DNA of 64,000 nucleotides, from assembly GCF_963678635.1 (NCBI RefSeq), contig NC_087068.1, positions 46,763,785 to 46,827,784 of the forward strand. Direction: 5' to 3'. The notes under the pieces were generated by a model. It was given only the letters and a program-made list of their open reading frames with translations. It was not told the origin of the DNA and searched no databases. Position numbers and translations under genes: made by a program. This stretch comes from Symsagittifera roscoffensis (Eukaryota; Xenacoelomorpha; Acoela; Convolutidae). Below, piece by piece: positions 23,120 to 34,529 of the stretch (positions are counted from its first letter, which is position 1; every line of letters begins with the position of its first letter).

Positions 23120-23640
23120 TTGCTAAATTGCTAATCAACAACCAACACAATATTCCCCACCGACCACGACAACACAGGAATCTCTAAAAACACCAACATC
23201 CAGTCAGACCAATCACCCCCGATCATCAACACGTATTTCATTTCAAGAAAACCCATATACATTTGAGTAAAGACACGCATTATTATCAGAACCTTTAGTA
23301 ACCGTAGTTCGCCACGCACCTCTAAGCGAACCACAAAACGAACCAATACAAAATATATAGCCTTCTCTCCAGCAAGACCTTAATAGAACAAGACACCCTA
23401 GTCAAAAACAAATCCAAACATCTACAAAAGATAGACAAATTATACATCCAAGACGTAATAGAAATTTTACAACTCCCAGAGTTCATTTTAACATACCCTC
23501 AACACCACCTCCAAACCATTTAGATCTTTCCAGTAATACAATTCAAGGTACCCATCCACCATTACAATCTACCTCACATCAAAATACTCCGAACATACCA
23601 TCGGATTGTTTAAGATCAACCCCCACATCCGAATAAATTC
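23120..23640 (+). pseudogene. Ser/Thr/Pro/Gln-rich disordered ORF, unit 1
   Basis: A frame with few stops reads NQQPTQYSPPTTTTQESLKT, SSQTNHPRSSTRISFQENPY, VRHAPLSEPQNEP and, in shifted frame, RVHFNIPSTPPPNHLDLSS. The unit 2 copy (31905-32400) keeps the same composition and many residues. No domain is recognised; composition suggests a disordered accessory or envelope-leader protein. The minus-strand frame of the same DNA at 23131-23346 is a shadow. Confidence 0.35.
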
Positions 23641-23689
23641 GTCAAATCCTTTTAACACCCCAACTTCAACACAACGTCTCCAACATTGG

Positions 23690-25720
23690 ATGACACAAAC
23701 GTTCACTCTCAAGGTGAACCAAATTTGGTAAACGACACTATAGAAATCTCATCGGATACCTTACCAGAATTTTTATCACTACCTTCAACCCCTTCAACAA
23801 TAAAAATAACCCGAAAAACAACATTTCCTCTAAATTTATCTACAGAAAAATAACCAATAGTATACCCCTATGGTTTGATTGGAATAAATTTGTAGCATCC
23901 GCTCCCTTATTTGGTCAACATCTTGATAGCAAAAGACTACATAGTTGGGCACTCAACATTTTAAAATATAAATAAACTATTCACAAAAACTTACAGGAAC
24001 ACAGCATACAAATCCTTACACAAGACAATTAAACACTTAACTTTGGAATAACAGTAAAACTAAACAATTTAAAACATCATCTTTTCTCCCTAGCTCCTCC
24101 AAATATAACAGCTCAATCATTACCTCCCCCATTTACCACAACAGAAATTATCTAAAAATACGATAGATATACTAAACAGACACTTGGATACATCACATTC
24201 TATAACCCATATTCAGGACTATACCACATGTATTTTTTCATTAATGTTTTTCCTCCAAAACCTCCCCCTTCTTGTTTTTCAGAACTAACACATCATAAAA
24301 ACCAATCCCCTCGAACACGACATTAGGGTTTATTAGTCACACACTATGATTGTGAAGAAATTGAACCAAAGAGTACTAAACAAATACGCCATAAACCAGG
24401 TAACTCATTGCTAATCCGAACCACAAGAAAAAGAAACAACAAATGTAGCAGCAGTACTTTATCCAAAAGCCTGAGCTACAACCTTAACGGGATAGAAATT
24501 CACACCGACATTCTCAGGGAAAAACGTACATTAATCCCAAGTCTCAAATGGAAACAAAAAAAGACCCGATCACGAATCTTTCTATCAAAGCAATATAAAA
24601 AACTTCTATATCCTAACCCTGAAGATTGTAAAAACCAACTTCAACGATTAAAATTATATAAAAATAAAGGCACTAACCTAAAGTTGGTAATTTTTCAAGT
24701 TTTCCAGACTCTGCACACCAAGCGGAACTTGAAAGATACAAAGGTCATAAAAAATTGGATGACAAATATTCAATCCACGGCGCACATGGACGATTACCTT
24801 ATAATCTCCATGATAAAAATTGGATAACACACCTTGGAATAAACAACCCTTCTAAGTGCAAAGCTGACACAAAAAACAAAGGATATCGAGTTATTATGTT
24901 TTTTGATTTGAAAACCCAATTAGAAAAAAAAACAACTAACACGAGATTTAAAAGACGGCACTATAAATTATCAATGAAAAATGACCAAGGTTATTGCAAA
25001 AATGACCAAAGTTATTGCGATCTAACAACAAGAACGCAATCAACTTTTGTTTGGTTCCCCGAAAGCACATGTACCACATTTCAAGTTGCAAGGATACACG
25101 CAAAAATGATAAAATTTCATCAAAAATAATTCATTGAATCAATACCTTAAGATAATGTAAGCCATGATAAAATCCGACAAAACAATAATCGCTATATTAA
25201 TATCGATGGAATAAAAAATAAATTGATTTATTTTCAAATCTAACTCGAAACAGAACTCGCTTGCAAATATAAAACTCAAGTTTTTAAAACACTATACACA
25301 AAAATTCTTGTCGAATACGAAAAAGTTTTCGACATGAAAACAGGAAAATTATTAAGTAACCCATATCCAACGTATCACTATAAAAACGACGAAAAATCAT
25401 ATATCCGAGTAACATTTCTGAAAAACACAGGAAATACTGGTGGAAAACTTCACCAACAAGACAAAAGCAGCACACGTTTACAAGAACTATCACTCAAGAA
25501 CAATACCTATTTTGGTGCAACTCAATCAGACATTCACTTAGACATGAAATTGGACTATACAAAAAGCTGAATTTTTCAAGAATTGTCATCACTTATGCGC
25601 CTCATCACTTATGTGAACTTGAACGAACACAAATTTTACAATCGTTTGCACTTGCAGTATTAAAAAGTCTTTATGCAGGGTACCTATTATCAGTAAACTA
25701 ATCATCTTTTTTTAAACTAC
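23690..25720 (+). pseudogene. Envelope-like glycoprotein, N-terminal/ectodomain region, unit 1
   Basis: Broken across several frames, but the blocks agree with units 2 and C. In order they are FVASAPLFGQHLDSKRLHSW (about 23890), TLGYITFYNPYSGLYHMYFF (about 24185), LVTHYDCEEIEPKS (about 24345), HGAHGRLPYNLHDKNWITHL (24755 frame), a Cys-rich part GYCKNDQSYCDLTTRTQSTF then VWFPESTCTTFQVARIHAKM (about 25000-25100), and LLSNPYPTYHYKNDEKSYIR (about 25360) with CELERTQIL-type text (about 25615). Position after pol, paired cysteines and a later basic cleavage-like site fit a retroviral-type envelope, possibly of class III (chuvirus-like) type. That subtype is inference. Confidence 0.5.
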
Positions 25721-25739
25721 GAAGGAAATAAGGTTTAGT

Positions 25740-26832
25740 ATTACACATGTACGAAAAGAATATCACCATTATTTGTATTTAAACAAAAAAAATGATACCA
25801 AAGAATCCCTTATTCTACAAAAACAAAGTACAATTTGTTGACAGACTTTCTAGACGAACATATTTTTGGAAAAAAAACCGTCCCATTTGGAGAATAACCC
25901 TGAGAATAACCAAAATGTTGTACAGCTAAATCCAGATGAAAATAAATACTATCATCTCACACCATATCCTACACTTATGCCACCATTAAAAAAATTTGCA
26001 CCAAAAAGTATCAGAGCTACTGCTAAAAACCCAAATATAGATTTACAATCAATAGGTATATACTCTAGATTAGATATACAACCTCAAATCCGCACACAAC
26101 AATTTCAAGATTTTCTTACAAAAATGGATACATTACAAAGACAATCCATTGACCAGAACTTAAGAAAACTTGCAGAAACCGCAGGATTTTTAGACATCTA
26201 TATACAAGACTACAGTGGATATTTGTAGGATAGAAAACAGTTATTTAAACGGTGAAAAATACTGTCCACAGGATATTTCATCTATTAATATTTTTAGTTT
26301 TGTAAATTGAAAAAACAAACTTCTTGCCTTTCTAGGATGGCCCTACTACATCTTAGAAAGATTGAATATCTTATAAGCAATGTTTAATTTTTTTGGATTC
26401 CTCTTCTCAATATTGAAAGGAATCTACAACACATGCTCAATACACACACAAATAAACAAACAAGCAAGTGTAGCGCACATATTATTCGCAGGATTCTTTG
26501 GAATTTTTTCGACCTCAACTAACAAAATTTTTCTAGACGCTCAAATAAATGAATATAACAAAAAACTATCAACCATACCAAATGCATATGATAATTCACA
26601 AGAAAACAAAAATACAACCCCTACTGCACCACAATTACACAATGTGCATAATAGCCATCCGTTATCTATAGTAACACGAAACTACAGAATTACAGCCGTA
26701 ACAGAGCACATCTGTACAGGTCATTGCTACCCACAAAGTCCAGTTACTCACATAACAGCCCATCAACCAGATATAGAAAAACCTATGAACAAATACCATT
26801 CATTTCCGTTCTCAGAACAACCATTTTCTTAG
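25740..26832 (+). pseudogene. Envelope-like glycoprotein, C-terminal region, unit 1
   Basis: Contains a basic site RLSRRTYFW (about 25850), then NVVQLNPDENKYYHLTPYPT (about 25915), KNPNIDLQSIGIYSRLDIQP (about 26030), a hydrophobic stretch NFFGFLFSILKGIYNTCSIH (26385) and NKQASVAHILFAGFFGIFST (about 26455), and a polar tail to 26832. The same blocks are found in unit 2 (34530-35460), in C (37870-38830) and, independently, in the minus-strand element at 56950-58250. That four-way agreement is the best evidence that this was a real protein. Hydrophobic segments are compatible with a membrane-proximal or transmembrane region. Confidence 0.6.
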
Positions 26833-26838
26833 CCCACG

Positions 26839-27500
26839 ATGAGCCGCCAGATTGAATCCCTCAACCGTTTCCTTTTTTACCCATCCAATCTCCAAAGTCA
26901 CTCTCCTAACATATCAATCGCTGATCTCGCTCCCTCTCCCGTACCATCATGTACTAATAAATCACCAAGCATGGATTCTAATGATACTTCCACACACACA
27001 GTTTTTCATACCATCTCACAATTTAACAATTCTTGTATTGAAACTCCAGATGCATTCCGAAGTTCCGAGTCCAGCCCGTCCACTTCCTCGCAAACCCAAT
27101 TCCGCCCGCTTCACACCCAAACTCCCGATGAACCTTCCCCAGCCCCTTCTTTCTACACTGATGCAACCACAATTCTCTCCTCAATGACCAGCCACCCACC
27201 CAACCCCCTAGCCCCGTTAATGAAGAAGTTGAAAAAAAACTTGATAATTTCATAAGCTTACAACAACAGCTTCAAAATCCTAACACACTAACATTTCATC
27301 ATTTATTGCAATACATTACCTCCGAATCCTCCAACCTAGCATCTACAATTGAAGAAATCCGAGCCCACCGAGTATTTAAACGAAAACATTCCAATACCCC
27401 AACGCTTCCCAACCCCCGACCTCCTCGAATGTTTTCCGTTCATCCACTCCACAATAACACTTCTTTAGAATTTGGAATTGATCAAAAAATCGTACAATAA
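26839..27500 (+). pseudogene. Ser/Pro-rich cytoplasmic-tail-like ORF, unit 1
   Basis: Frame 26839-27255 begins SRQIESLNRFLFYPSNLQSH and is rich in S, P and T (PDAFRSSESSPSTSSQTQFR, HTQTPDEPSPAPSFYTDATT). It continues in another frame to 27500 with LASTIEEIRAHRVFKRKHSN and PRPPRMFSVHPLHNNTSLEF. In copy C (38830-39573) the same text follows the env tail in one frame (QPNIEETYEQ onward), so it may be the end of the envelope protein and not a separate gene. Unit 2 has lost this module by an internal deletion at about 35450. Confidence 0.45.
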
Positions 27501-27752
27501 TATATCAATGAATCTTTTTATTCCTTACTCGGTACCAAAAAATGACAAAAACCCCAGCAAAGGTCTTTATTCCTTTCAAAGCTCAAAATCCTGCTTGATC
27601 AGGTTTGGAATCAGATTTCCAGAGATTTGCTTTGAAAAAATCATCAACTTTGAGTTATCTTCTTAAATTTACATCAACATCAAAGAACTTGACTATCTAC
27701 TCAAAAATCAGCAATTCCTCATTGATTACATACAAACAATTTAACTAATTTA

Positions 27753-27955
27753 ATGGAAAAAGTTTTGGAAAGGCTACTTGTTCTAATTTTCTTTCTTTTG
27801 CTACTTATATCGGCAATATTTCTCAATTTTATATCAAACAACCTATGGCCATTTATTTTTGCGATTGTTTTTTTGTATGTTTTTACTTATTTGGAAGGTT
27901 TAAGTCCTTAAAAGTGCCCTCTGATTGGATACGACAACTAGAACAAAAATGAACA
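27753..27955 (+). pseudogene. Small membrane ORF, unit 1, frameshifted
   Basis: Starts MEKVLERLLVLIFFLLLLIS like the intact copies at 35705 and 39827, but a frameshift in the second hydrophobic stretch (about 27870) breaks it. See 35705-35905. Confidence 0.5.
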
Positions 27956-28146
27956 TTTTGTGATTGGAAAAGACAATGTGTAAAAAGTACCTAAATGGAC
28001 TTTGTTTTCAATTTGACTCGACTTTTATAAAGAAACTTCATAAAAGAAAGCTGCGATCTGATTGGACAGGATTATACACCAAATAAGGAAAACCCACACA
28101 TTCGACTTGAAGGTACCCTCACTCCTAACTAAAAATCATTTTGTTT

Positions 28147-28236
28147 ACAACTAAACTACCGTCAGCCACCTCCTCTCTCACCGCTAAATCTTTTAATTTT
28201 GACATATATACCGTCAGGTACCTCCTCTCTCAACTC
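28147..28236 (+). repeat. Short tandem pair with promoter-like flanks, unit 1
   Basis: TACCGTCA(G/A)..CACCTCCTCTCTCA followed by CTAAATC occurs twice about 60 bp apart; the pair is retained in unit 2 (about 36110-36195) and C (about 40230-40315). Shortly downstream is a TCTCAGTGCAAAACAGCAA stretch (about 28288) that resembles an initiator. It may be the promoter region for the ORF at 28406. Confidence 0.4.
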
Positions 28237-28405
28237 TAAATCATTCTTGTGCTTACTCTTTTACTCAACCTATTGCTCAAATTGATCTTCTCAGTGCAAA
28301 ACAGCAACCTCATGCTCTGTAGTATTTTCGCCTGATCTATTACAAGTTTAAGTGCGAGTAACAGTCTCTGGAGCTTTTCTGGCTTGAATGGACATCCCAA
28401 TCTAA

Positions 28406-28768
28406 TTGTGGCACATGGTGAAAGTGATGCGAAGAGATTTCATCGAGCATCGTATGATTCAAAAACCCAGGACAGAGAGTCAACTTGGAGAAATGCAAAT
28501 GATGGAGCAAGTGGCTGAGCACGTCAAAATGAACTACCCCGACACTCCTGACTCTAGATATGTGGCTCAACCAGTTGACGACTTCCTGTTTCCTTGGCAG
28601 GAAGCAGGATCAGCCGAAAACCTCATCACAATAGATGAAGATGAGAGTTCCTCAGAAACAATGACGCCTCCAACACCACAACAACCACCAGCGATAAAAA
28701 CACGTCCAGCTCTGCGTTCTATAGAAAACCTCCAGAACTCTTCTGCTACTCGACAGCTCTTTGATTAA
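28406..28768 (+). CDS. Conserved acidic small ORF, copy 1 (120 aa)
   Basis: Open frame starting MWHMVKVMRRDFIEHRMIQK, then GEMQMMEQVAEHVKMNYPDT, SRYVAQPVDDFLFPWQEAGS, an acidic patch ENLITIDEDESSSETM and a proline-rich end TPPTPQQPPAIKTRPALRS. It is present and open in all three duplicated modules (36362, 40481), while neighbouring env copies are shattered. No domain was recognised; an acidic, proline-rich tail is reminiscent of transcriptional activators, but that is speculative. The true start could be the internal Met of VMRRDF. An overlapping frame is also open for part of its length, so coding status should be tested by substitution pattern. Confidence 0.5.
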   Translation: MWHMVKVMRRDFIEHRMIQKPRTESQLGEMQMMEQVAEHVKMNYPDTPDSRYVAQPVDDFLFPWQEAGSAENLITIDEDESSSETMTPPTPQQPPAIKTRPALRSIENLQNSSATRQLFD

Positions 28769-28929
28769 TTATTATTTTTTGTAAAAAACTGTTGTTTGGT
28801 TTTAACTTCGTTCTTAGTAATTAATTAGTTTCTTTGATTTCATTTTAATTATGAGAATAGATGAGAAGTTTAGGTTTAATCTTTGAAAAAAAAATTAGAA
28901 CTTAATTTAGCGTTCCGGACTCGCACACT

Positions 28930-29480
28930 AGTTAAAAACTTGATTATTTTTCGCACACATAATAAAAAAAGCACTAGAAATTTTGTAGACAAATAAAAAT
29001 TATCGAATGATTTTTGCATCTTGTCAACAAAAAACTCGAACCCTTTTCGCACTTTGAAAAAAAAAAGAATGAAACACTTTTGCATTTTGTAGGAAAAAAA
29101 ATGTCAACATAATATCATAAACATAATGTCAAAAAAATTGAAATACTTTTCGCGTTTTGTCGAAAAAAGAGAAGCACTTTTCGCATCTTGTCAAAAAAAA
29201 AACGTTTTACTTTTTTCGCATCTTGTCAAAAAAGTTGAAAGACTTTTCGCTTTTTGTCAAAAAAAGCGAAACATTTTTTTTGCATTTTGTCATAAAAGAG
29301 AAAAATTTTTCGCATTTTGTCAAAAATTGAAACATTTTTTGCCTTTTGGCAAAAAGTGAAACTTTTCGAATATTGTCAAAAAATTAAAAAGTTTTTCGCC
29401 TCTTGTAAAAAAAATAATGATAATTTTGCATACTTGTCGAGAAAATCAATTTGAATTCTACATCTTGCCAAAAGTTTCCG
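28930..29480 (+). repeat. Minisatellite, about 28-31 bp unit, long version
   Basis: Degenerate tandem units built from CTTTTCGCATTTTGTCAAAA and GTGAAACA-like spacers, about 15-18 copies. Part of the array is open as a repeated FAFCQKKRN peptide (29126-29359), which is a by-product of the near-30-bp period. Copy C keeps a shorter version at 41005-41260. Confidence 0.75.
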
Positions 29481-30118
29481 AAAAAGTTTTGCACACGTAT
29501 TACAAACTACATAGATTTTTGTGTTAGAAAGTAATTAGGCTGGATTAAAGAATTAAGATTCTTTTTCAATTATTCAAATATCCATACGAAATTTTATTTG
29601 AAAAAACTTGATCCGAGAGTCGAGATTAGCAGAGTTAAGAAGGTGTCTTTTGAGTTATTTAGGCAAAAAAACGTATTTCCACCAGCGAAAAAGACGTCAT
29701 CACATTCTAAATTTTTTAAAACACTAAAAGTTGTAGAATAGTTCCACCAGAGAAAACGACGTCATCACCCACTAACATCTAGAATCTTCTAAATGTTATA
29801 ATCCAAATTTTTGCTCCTAGAGTTTTTTATTAAGACCTTACACCTACTTTTTAGAATTTATTAAATCTTTCAAATGCTAGAAATAATCTTTCAAAGTTTA
29901 ACCAACCACATTTTTCAAAAAAAACACAGAGGTGATGAGATTGATGAAAAAATTTGTCGTTTTTTCATATTTCACTGTTTTTTTAAATCCAAATAAAGAT
30001 ACTGAATCAAGGTTACGATTAAAAAGAGTAGTTTTCACTTCTTCATTTTTTTCTTCATATATAAATTAACTTCAGTTCAAGAAGAAAATTATTCTACAAA
30101 ATCTAGTCTCTACTATCT
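29481..30118 (+). other. Spacer module, unit 1
   Basis: Matches 41261-41730 of copy C with indels. No gene seen. It ends where the host-like 468-bp block begins. Confidence 0.4.
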
Positions 30119-30586
30119 AGTTTACACAATTATCTAGTCTCTACAGATTTTGGCTGAGAGATGTTCCTATTAAAACCAAATGGAACTTACAGTTCTCCAA
30201 CGAACATAAGGAGTTGTGGGTAGAGACACAATAATTATGGGTTTTTATGTATTTTTCGTAGAAATCACTAAAAACGGAAAGAAAATAGCAAATTTTTACA
30301 ATAATCTGAATAAAAGCTGGAAAGAGCTTGAGATATAGCAGCAGTTATCTGCAACAAAATATTTTATTGGGAATTGTGGATTTATATAGTAGAAGTAACG
30401 ACTAAACATTTTCGATATATGGATATTTCATACAAAAAATTCCAAATTTGGTACTATTTCCATATATGGAAATCATGATGAGTCATACAATTTACTTACT
30501 TTTCAATTAAATTTACAATCACTTTTCTCATTTCTTTTCAGCTCATCAGTCTGTTCTTCAAAAATGTACTCCAGAAAAGACACAAA
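30119..30586 (+). repeat. Host-like 468-bp block (duplicate of 43072-43538) with exon candidate
   Basis: Near-identical to 43072-43538. After the acceptor-like TAGTCTCTACAG (ending 30146) there is an open stretch containing FWLRDVPIKTKWNLQFSNEH then KELW, followed by a donor-like GTAGAG (about 30219). The block ends with TTTCTTTTCAG and the ATG at 30564. Because the downstream neighbour of the copy at 43072 is PC4-like coding sequence, this block probably belongs to the host locus and was carried into the tandem duplication. The exon candidate is open here but has a stop in the 43072 copy. Confidence 0.55.
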
Positions 30587-30875
30587 CTCAGACAATAATC
30601 GAAAACAAACAAATGATGCACAAGTATTAGAACCAAAAAAGATAGAAATAGAAAATACCCGACTAAAATCTCAAAATTTAATCAATGAAAAAATACCTCA
30701 GAAAAAAAGAAAAAACCAAAAAATGGAAAAAAAAATTTTATCAGAAGGAACAAAAGAAAAAAAACAACGACAATTATTGCGACTTAGAAATCAACCACGA
30801 AAAGATTTTAAAAAGTTCATTCAACAATCTAAAATAAAAAAAAAACTTGAATTTCAAAAACCTCTTTCTAATTAA
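30564..30875 (+). CDS. Chimeric lysine-rich ORF at duplication junction (103 aa)
   Basis: The ATG and first seven codons (MYSRKDT) come from the host-like block, whose parent copy at 43519 reads the same but continues differently. From about codon 9 the frame is the family G Pol tail (SDNNRKQTNDAQVLEPKKIE, then PQKKRKNQKMEKKILSE, RNQPRKDFKKFIQQSKI). The result is an uninterrupted, very basic 103-residue frame created by the tandem duplication. It overlaps no other gene and lies directly after a good acceptor-like CTTTTCAG. Expression is unknown; a nucleic-acid-binding role would be inferred from charge alone. Confidence 0.45.
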   Translation: MYSRKDTNSDNNRKQTNDAQVLEPKKIEIENTRLKSQNLINEKIPQKKRKNQKMEKKILSEGTKEKKQRQLLRLRNQPRKDFKKFIQQSKIKKKLEFQKPLSN

Positions 30876-31904
30876 CTGATCATATTAAACTTTTAAAGTA
30901 TACTAAATTTTCCTTCCTTTTTTTAGAAAATTCATGCTGACACTACTGAACAAATAATTCAAATTAAACCAATCAGAAACTATTTAAACATCACCCCATT
31001 CTGACACCACTTCTTTAGCCGACGCTTCGCAGACTTCAAACATATATAAAACTATTTTTTGAAGACCTCCAGGTCAAAAAGAAGCAACAAGCTCATAATT
31101 GACAACCGAAATGAACAAAATGTAAATTTTAAAACCTCCCCTATAAACTAGAACAAAGATCAACAATATTGTCCCAACTTACACTCCAGATTTCCCTTGT
31201 AGAAAAATACTCAACTAGCCTAAATTAAAACTAGGAAATGACCATTTAGCCTAAAATCTGAACAACTCCTGAGTACTTCAATCATCCCATTAAAAAAAAC
31301 TAAAAAGCTCATTCTTAGACCCTCAGACATCTCCCCACCAAAAATTGTCTGTATCACACCCACTTGTCAAAAATCAATAAACTATCCAACCGCATTCAAA
31401 TTTGGCCTCAAAAAATAAAAAATAAATTCGGCAAGAACGAATCGTTTCTCAAATGCTATTTTCTCAATCAGTTAAACTCCCCAAAATAAAAATTTCAATT
31501 TTTTTTTCTTTCCTATCAATTTTTTTCAAATCAGTATTGATTCTTTTATTTTAGACACCTTCAAGACATTTCGCTTTCTCTTCACAATTTTTTGCAGTTT
31601 CTTCGTATTTTTTCATTCACTACAAAAGCCTACCTCAACTTTCCAAAAACCCTTGATCACCGCCTCAGGTACGATATTTCAACAACTATCTAAATGTTAC
31701 GACATCTATTCAACAAGAAAGACATTTTTCTTCTTTTTGAGATAATTTTCACATTTTTAATCTCGCTAACTATGACAAAAGACAAATGTATAAAAAAGCC
31801 AACAATAGCTTTTGCACTAGCAACAATATTTTAATAATTTTCATAGAAGAAAATTATAATCAACATAAATTTCCTTTTTAAGTTAAAATTTAAAGAATTT
31901 TGCT
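30876..31904 (+). other. Non-coding module after Pol tail, unit 2
   Basis: Counterpart of 22093-23119; no gene seen. Confidence 0.35.
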
Positions 31905-32400
31905 AAATTGCAAATCAACAACCAACACAATATTCCCCACCGACCACGACAACATAGGAATCACCAAAAACACCAACATCCAGTCACACCAATCACCCCC
32001 GATCATCAACACGTATTTCATTTCAAGAAAACCCATATACATTTGAGTAAAGACACGCATTATTATCAGAACTTTCAGTACCCGTAGTTCGCCACGCACC
32101 TCTACGCGAACCACAATACGAACCAATATAAAATATATACCCTTCTCTCCAGCAAGACCTTAATAGAACAAGACACCCTAGTCAAAACCAAATCCAAACA
32201 TCTACAAAGATAGACAAATCATACATCCAAGACGTAAAAGAAGTTTTACAACTCCCAGAGTTCATTTTAACATACCCTCAACACCAAGTCCAAACCATTT
32301 AGATCTTTCCAGTAATACAATTCAAAGTACCCCTCTATCATTACAATCTACCTCACATCAAAATACTCCCAACATACCATCGGATTACTTAGGATCAACC
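31905..32400 (+). pseudogene. Ser/Thr/Pro/Gln-rich disordered ORF, unit 2
   Basis: Counterpart of 23120-23640 with residues such as SSHTNHPRSSTRISFQENPY and VRHAPLREPQYEP preserved; stops at slightly different places. The minus-strand frame at 31890-32126 is a shadow. Confidence 0.35.
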
Positions 32401-32459
32401 CCCACATCCGAACAAATTCATCAATTCTTTTTAACACCCCATTTTCAACTTAACGTCTC

Positions 32460-34520
32460 CAACATTAAAGCGACACAAATTTTCAGTCTCAAGGTGAACC
32501 AAACTTGGTAAATGACCCTATAGAAATCTCATCGGATACATCTTTGTCATTACCAGAATTTTTATCACTACTTTCAACCCCTTCAACAATAAATCTAACC
32601 CGAAAAACAACATTTCCTCTAATTTTGTCTACAGAAAATTAACCAATTTTATACCCCTATGATTAGATTGGCAAAAATTTGTAGCATCCACTCCCTTATT
32701 TGGTCAAAATCTTGATAGCAACAGACTACATAGTTGGGCACTCAACATTTTAAAATATTAACAAACTATTCACAAAGACATACAGGAACACAGCATACAA
32801 ATCCGTACACAAGACAATTAAACACTTAACTTTGGAATAACAGTAAAACTAAACAATTTAAAACATCATTTTTTCTCCCTAGCTCCTCCCAATATAACAG
32901 CTCAATCATTACCTCCCCCATTTACCACAACAGAAATTATCTATAAATACGATAGATATACTAAACAGACACTTGGATACATCACATTCTATAACCCATA
33001 TTCAGGACTATACCACATGTACTTTTTAAAAATATTTTTTCTCCAAAACCTCCCCCTTCTTATTTTTCAGAACCAACACATCATAAAAACCAATCCCCTG
33101 GAACACGACATCAAGGTTTATTAGTCACACACTATGATTGTGAAGAAATTGAACCAAAGAGAACTACACAAATACGCCATAAACCAAGTAACTCATTGCG
33201 AATCCGAACCACAAGAAATAGAAACAACAAACATAGTAGCAATACTTTATCCAAAAGCCTGAGCTACAACCTTAACAGGATAGAAATTCACACCGACATT
33301 TTCAGGGAAAAACGTACATTGATCCCAAGTCTCAAATGGAAACAAAAATAGACTCGATCACGAATCTTTCTATCAAAGCAATATAGAAAAACTTCTACAT
33401 CCTAACCCTGAAGACTGTAAAAACCAACTTCAACGATTAAAATTAAATACAAATAAAAGCACTAACCTAAAGTTGGTAAATTTTCAAGTTTTCCAGACTC
33501 TGCACACCAAGCGGAACTTGAAAGATACCAAAATAATAAAAAATTGGATGACAAATATCCAATCCACGGCGCACATGGACGATTATCTTATAATCTCCAT
33601 GATAAAAATTGGATACCACACCATGGAATAAACAACCCTTCTATACGCAAAGCTGACACAAAAAACAAAGGATATCAAGTTATTATGTTTTTTGATTTGA
33701 AAACCCAATTAGAAAAAAAAAACAAATAACACGAGATTTAAAAGACGGTACTATAAATTATCAATGAAAAATGACCAAGGTTATTGCAAAAATGACCAAA
33801 GTTATTGCGATCTAACAACAAGAACGCAATCAACTTTTGTTTGGTTCCCCGAAAGCACATGTACCACATTTCAAGTTGCAAGGATACACGCAAAAATGAT
33901 AAAATTTCATCAAAAATAATTCATTGAATCAATACCTTAAGATAATGTAAGCCATGATAAAATCCGACAAAACAATAATCGTTATATTAGTATCGATCGA
34001 ATAAAAAATAAATTGACACATTTTCAAATCTAGCTCGAAACAGAACTCGCTTGCAATATAAAACTCAAGTTTTTAAAACACTATACTCAAAAGTTCTTGT
34101 CGAATACGAAAAAGTTTTCGACATGAAAACAGGAAAATTATTAAGTAACCCATATCCAACGTATCACAATAAAAACGACGAAAAATCATATATCCCAGTA
34201 ACATTTCTGAAAAACACAGGAAATACTGGTGGAAAACTTCACCCACAAGACAAAAGCAGCACACGTTTACAAGAACTATCACTCAAGAACAATACCTATT
34301 TTGGTGCTGTCAGACATTCACTTAGACATGAAATTGGACCATACAAAAAGCTGAATTTTTCAAGAATTGTCATTATCAGAACTAGAAACGCTTCATCACT
34401 TATGTGAACTTGAACGAACACAAATTTTACAATCGTTTGCACTTGCAGTATTAAAAAGACTTTATGCAGGATACTTATTATTAGGAAACAAATCATCGTT
34501 TTTTAAACTACGAAGGAAAT
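32460..34520 (+). pseudogene. Envelope-like glycoprotein, N-terminal region, unit 2
   Basis: Same blocks as unit 1: PLFGQNLDSNRLHSWALNIL (about 32695), YDRYTKQTLGYITFYNPYSG (about 32955), the Cys-rich GYCKNDQSYCDLTT, and the intact piece 34051-34407 with VLVEYEKVFDMKTGKLLSNP, TFLKNTGNTGGKLHPQDKSS. Frameshifts and stops differ from unit 1, so decay continued after duplication. Confidence 0.5.
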
Positions 34521-34529
34521 AAATTTTAT

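Larger units (their letters stand above)
21795..30586 (+). repeat. Large tandem duplication, unit 1 (8.8 kb)
   Basis: Everything from the Pol tail to a 468-bp host-like block (30119-30586) recurs as unit 2 at 30587-43538. Unit 1 lacks the 1.3-kb segment equivalent to 41731-43071. The junction at about 30587 reads CACAAACTCAGACAATAATC; the unit 1 start near 21785 reads CCACAAAAATTCAGACAA, so only a few bases (CACAA) are shared at the break point. Confidence 0.8.

Noticed and set aside
23131-23346. Minus-strand 71-codon frame (also at 31890-32126)
   Set aside because: Antisense shadow of the Ser/Thr/Pro-rich plus-strand frame; conserved only because the DNA is duplicated.
26852-27187. Second long frame overlapping the Ser/Pro-rich ORF, and its minus-strand counterpart at 27023-27253
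   Set aside because: Open because of low stop content in a C-rich repeat-like stretch; the Ser/Pro frame agrees better with the other family copies.
28340-28570. Minus-strand frames opposite the acidic ORF (also 36293 and 40412)
   Set aside because: Histidine/leucine-rich shadow of the plus-strand ORF; no start context or splice support.
29126-29359. FAFCQKK-repeat protein
   Set aside because: The repeat peptide follows from a near-30-bp minisatellite; the shorter copy at 41016 differs in frame and length.
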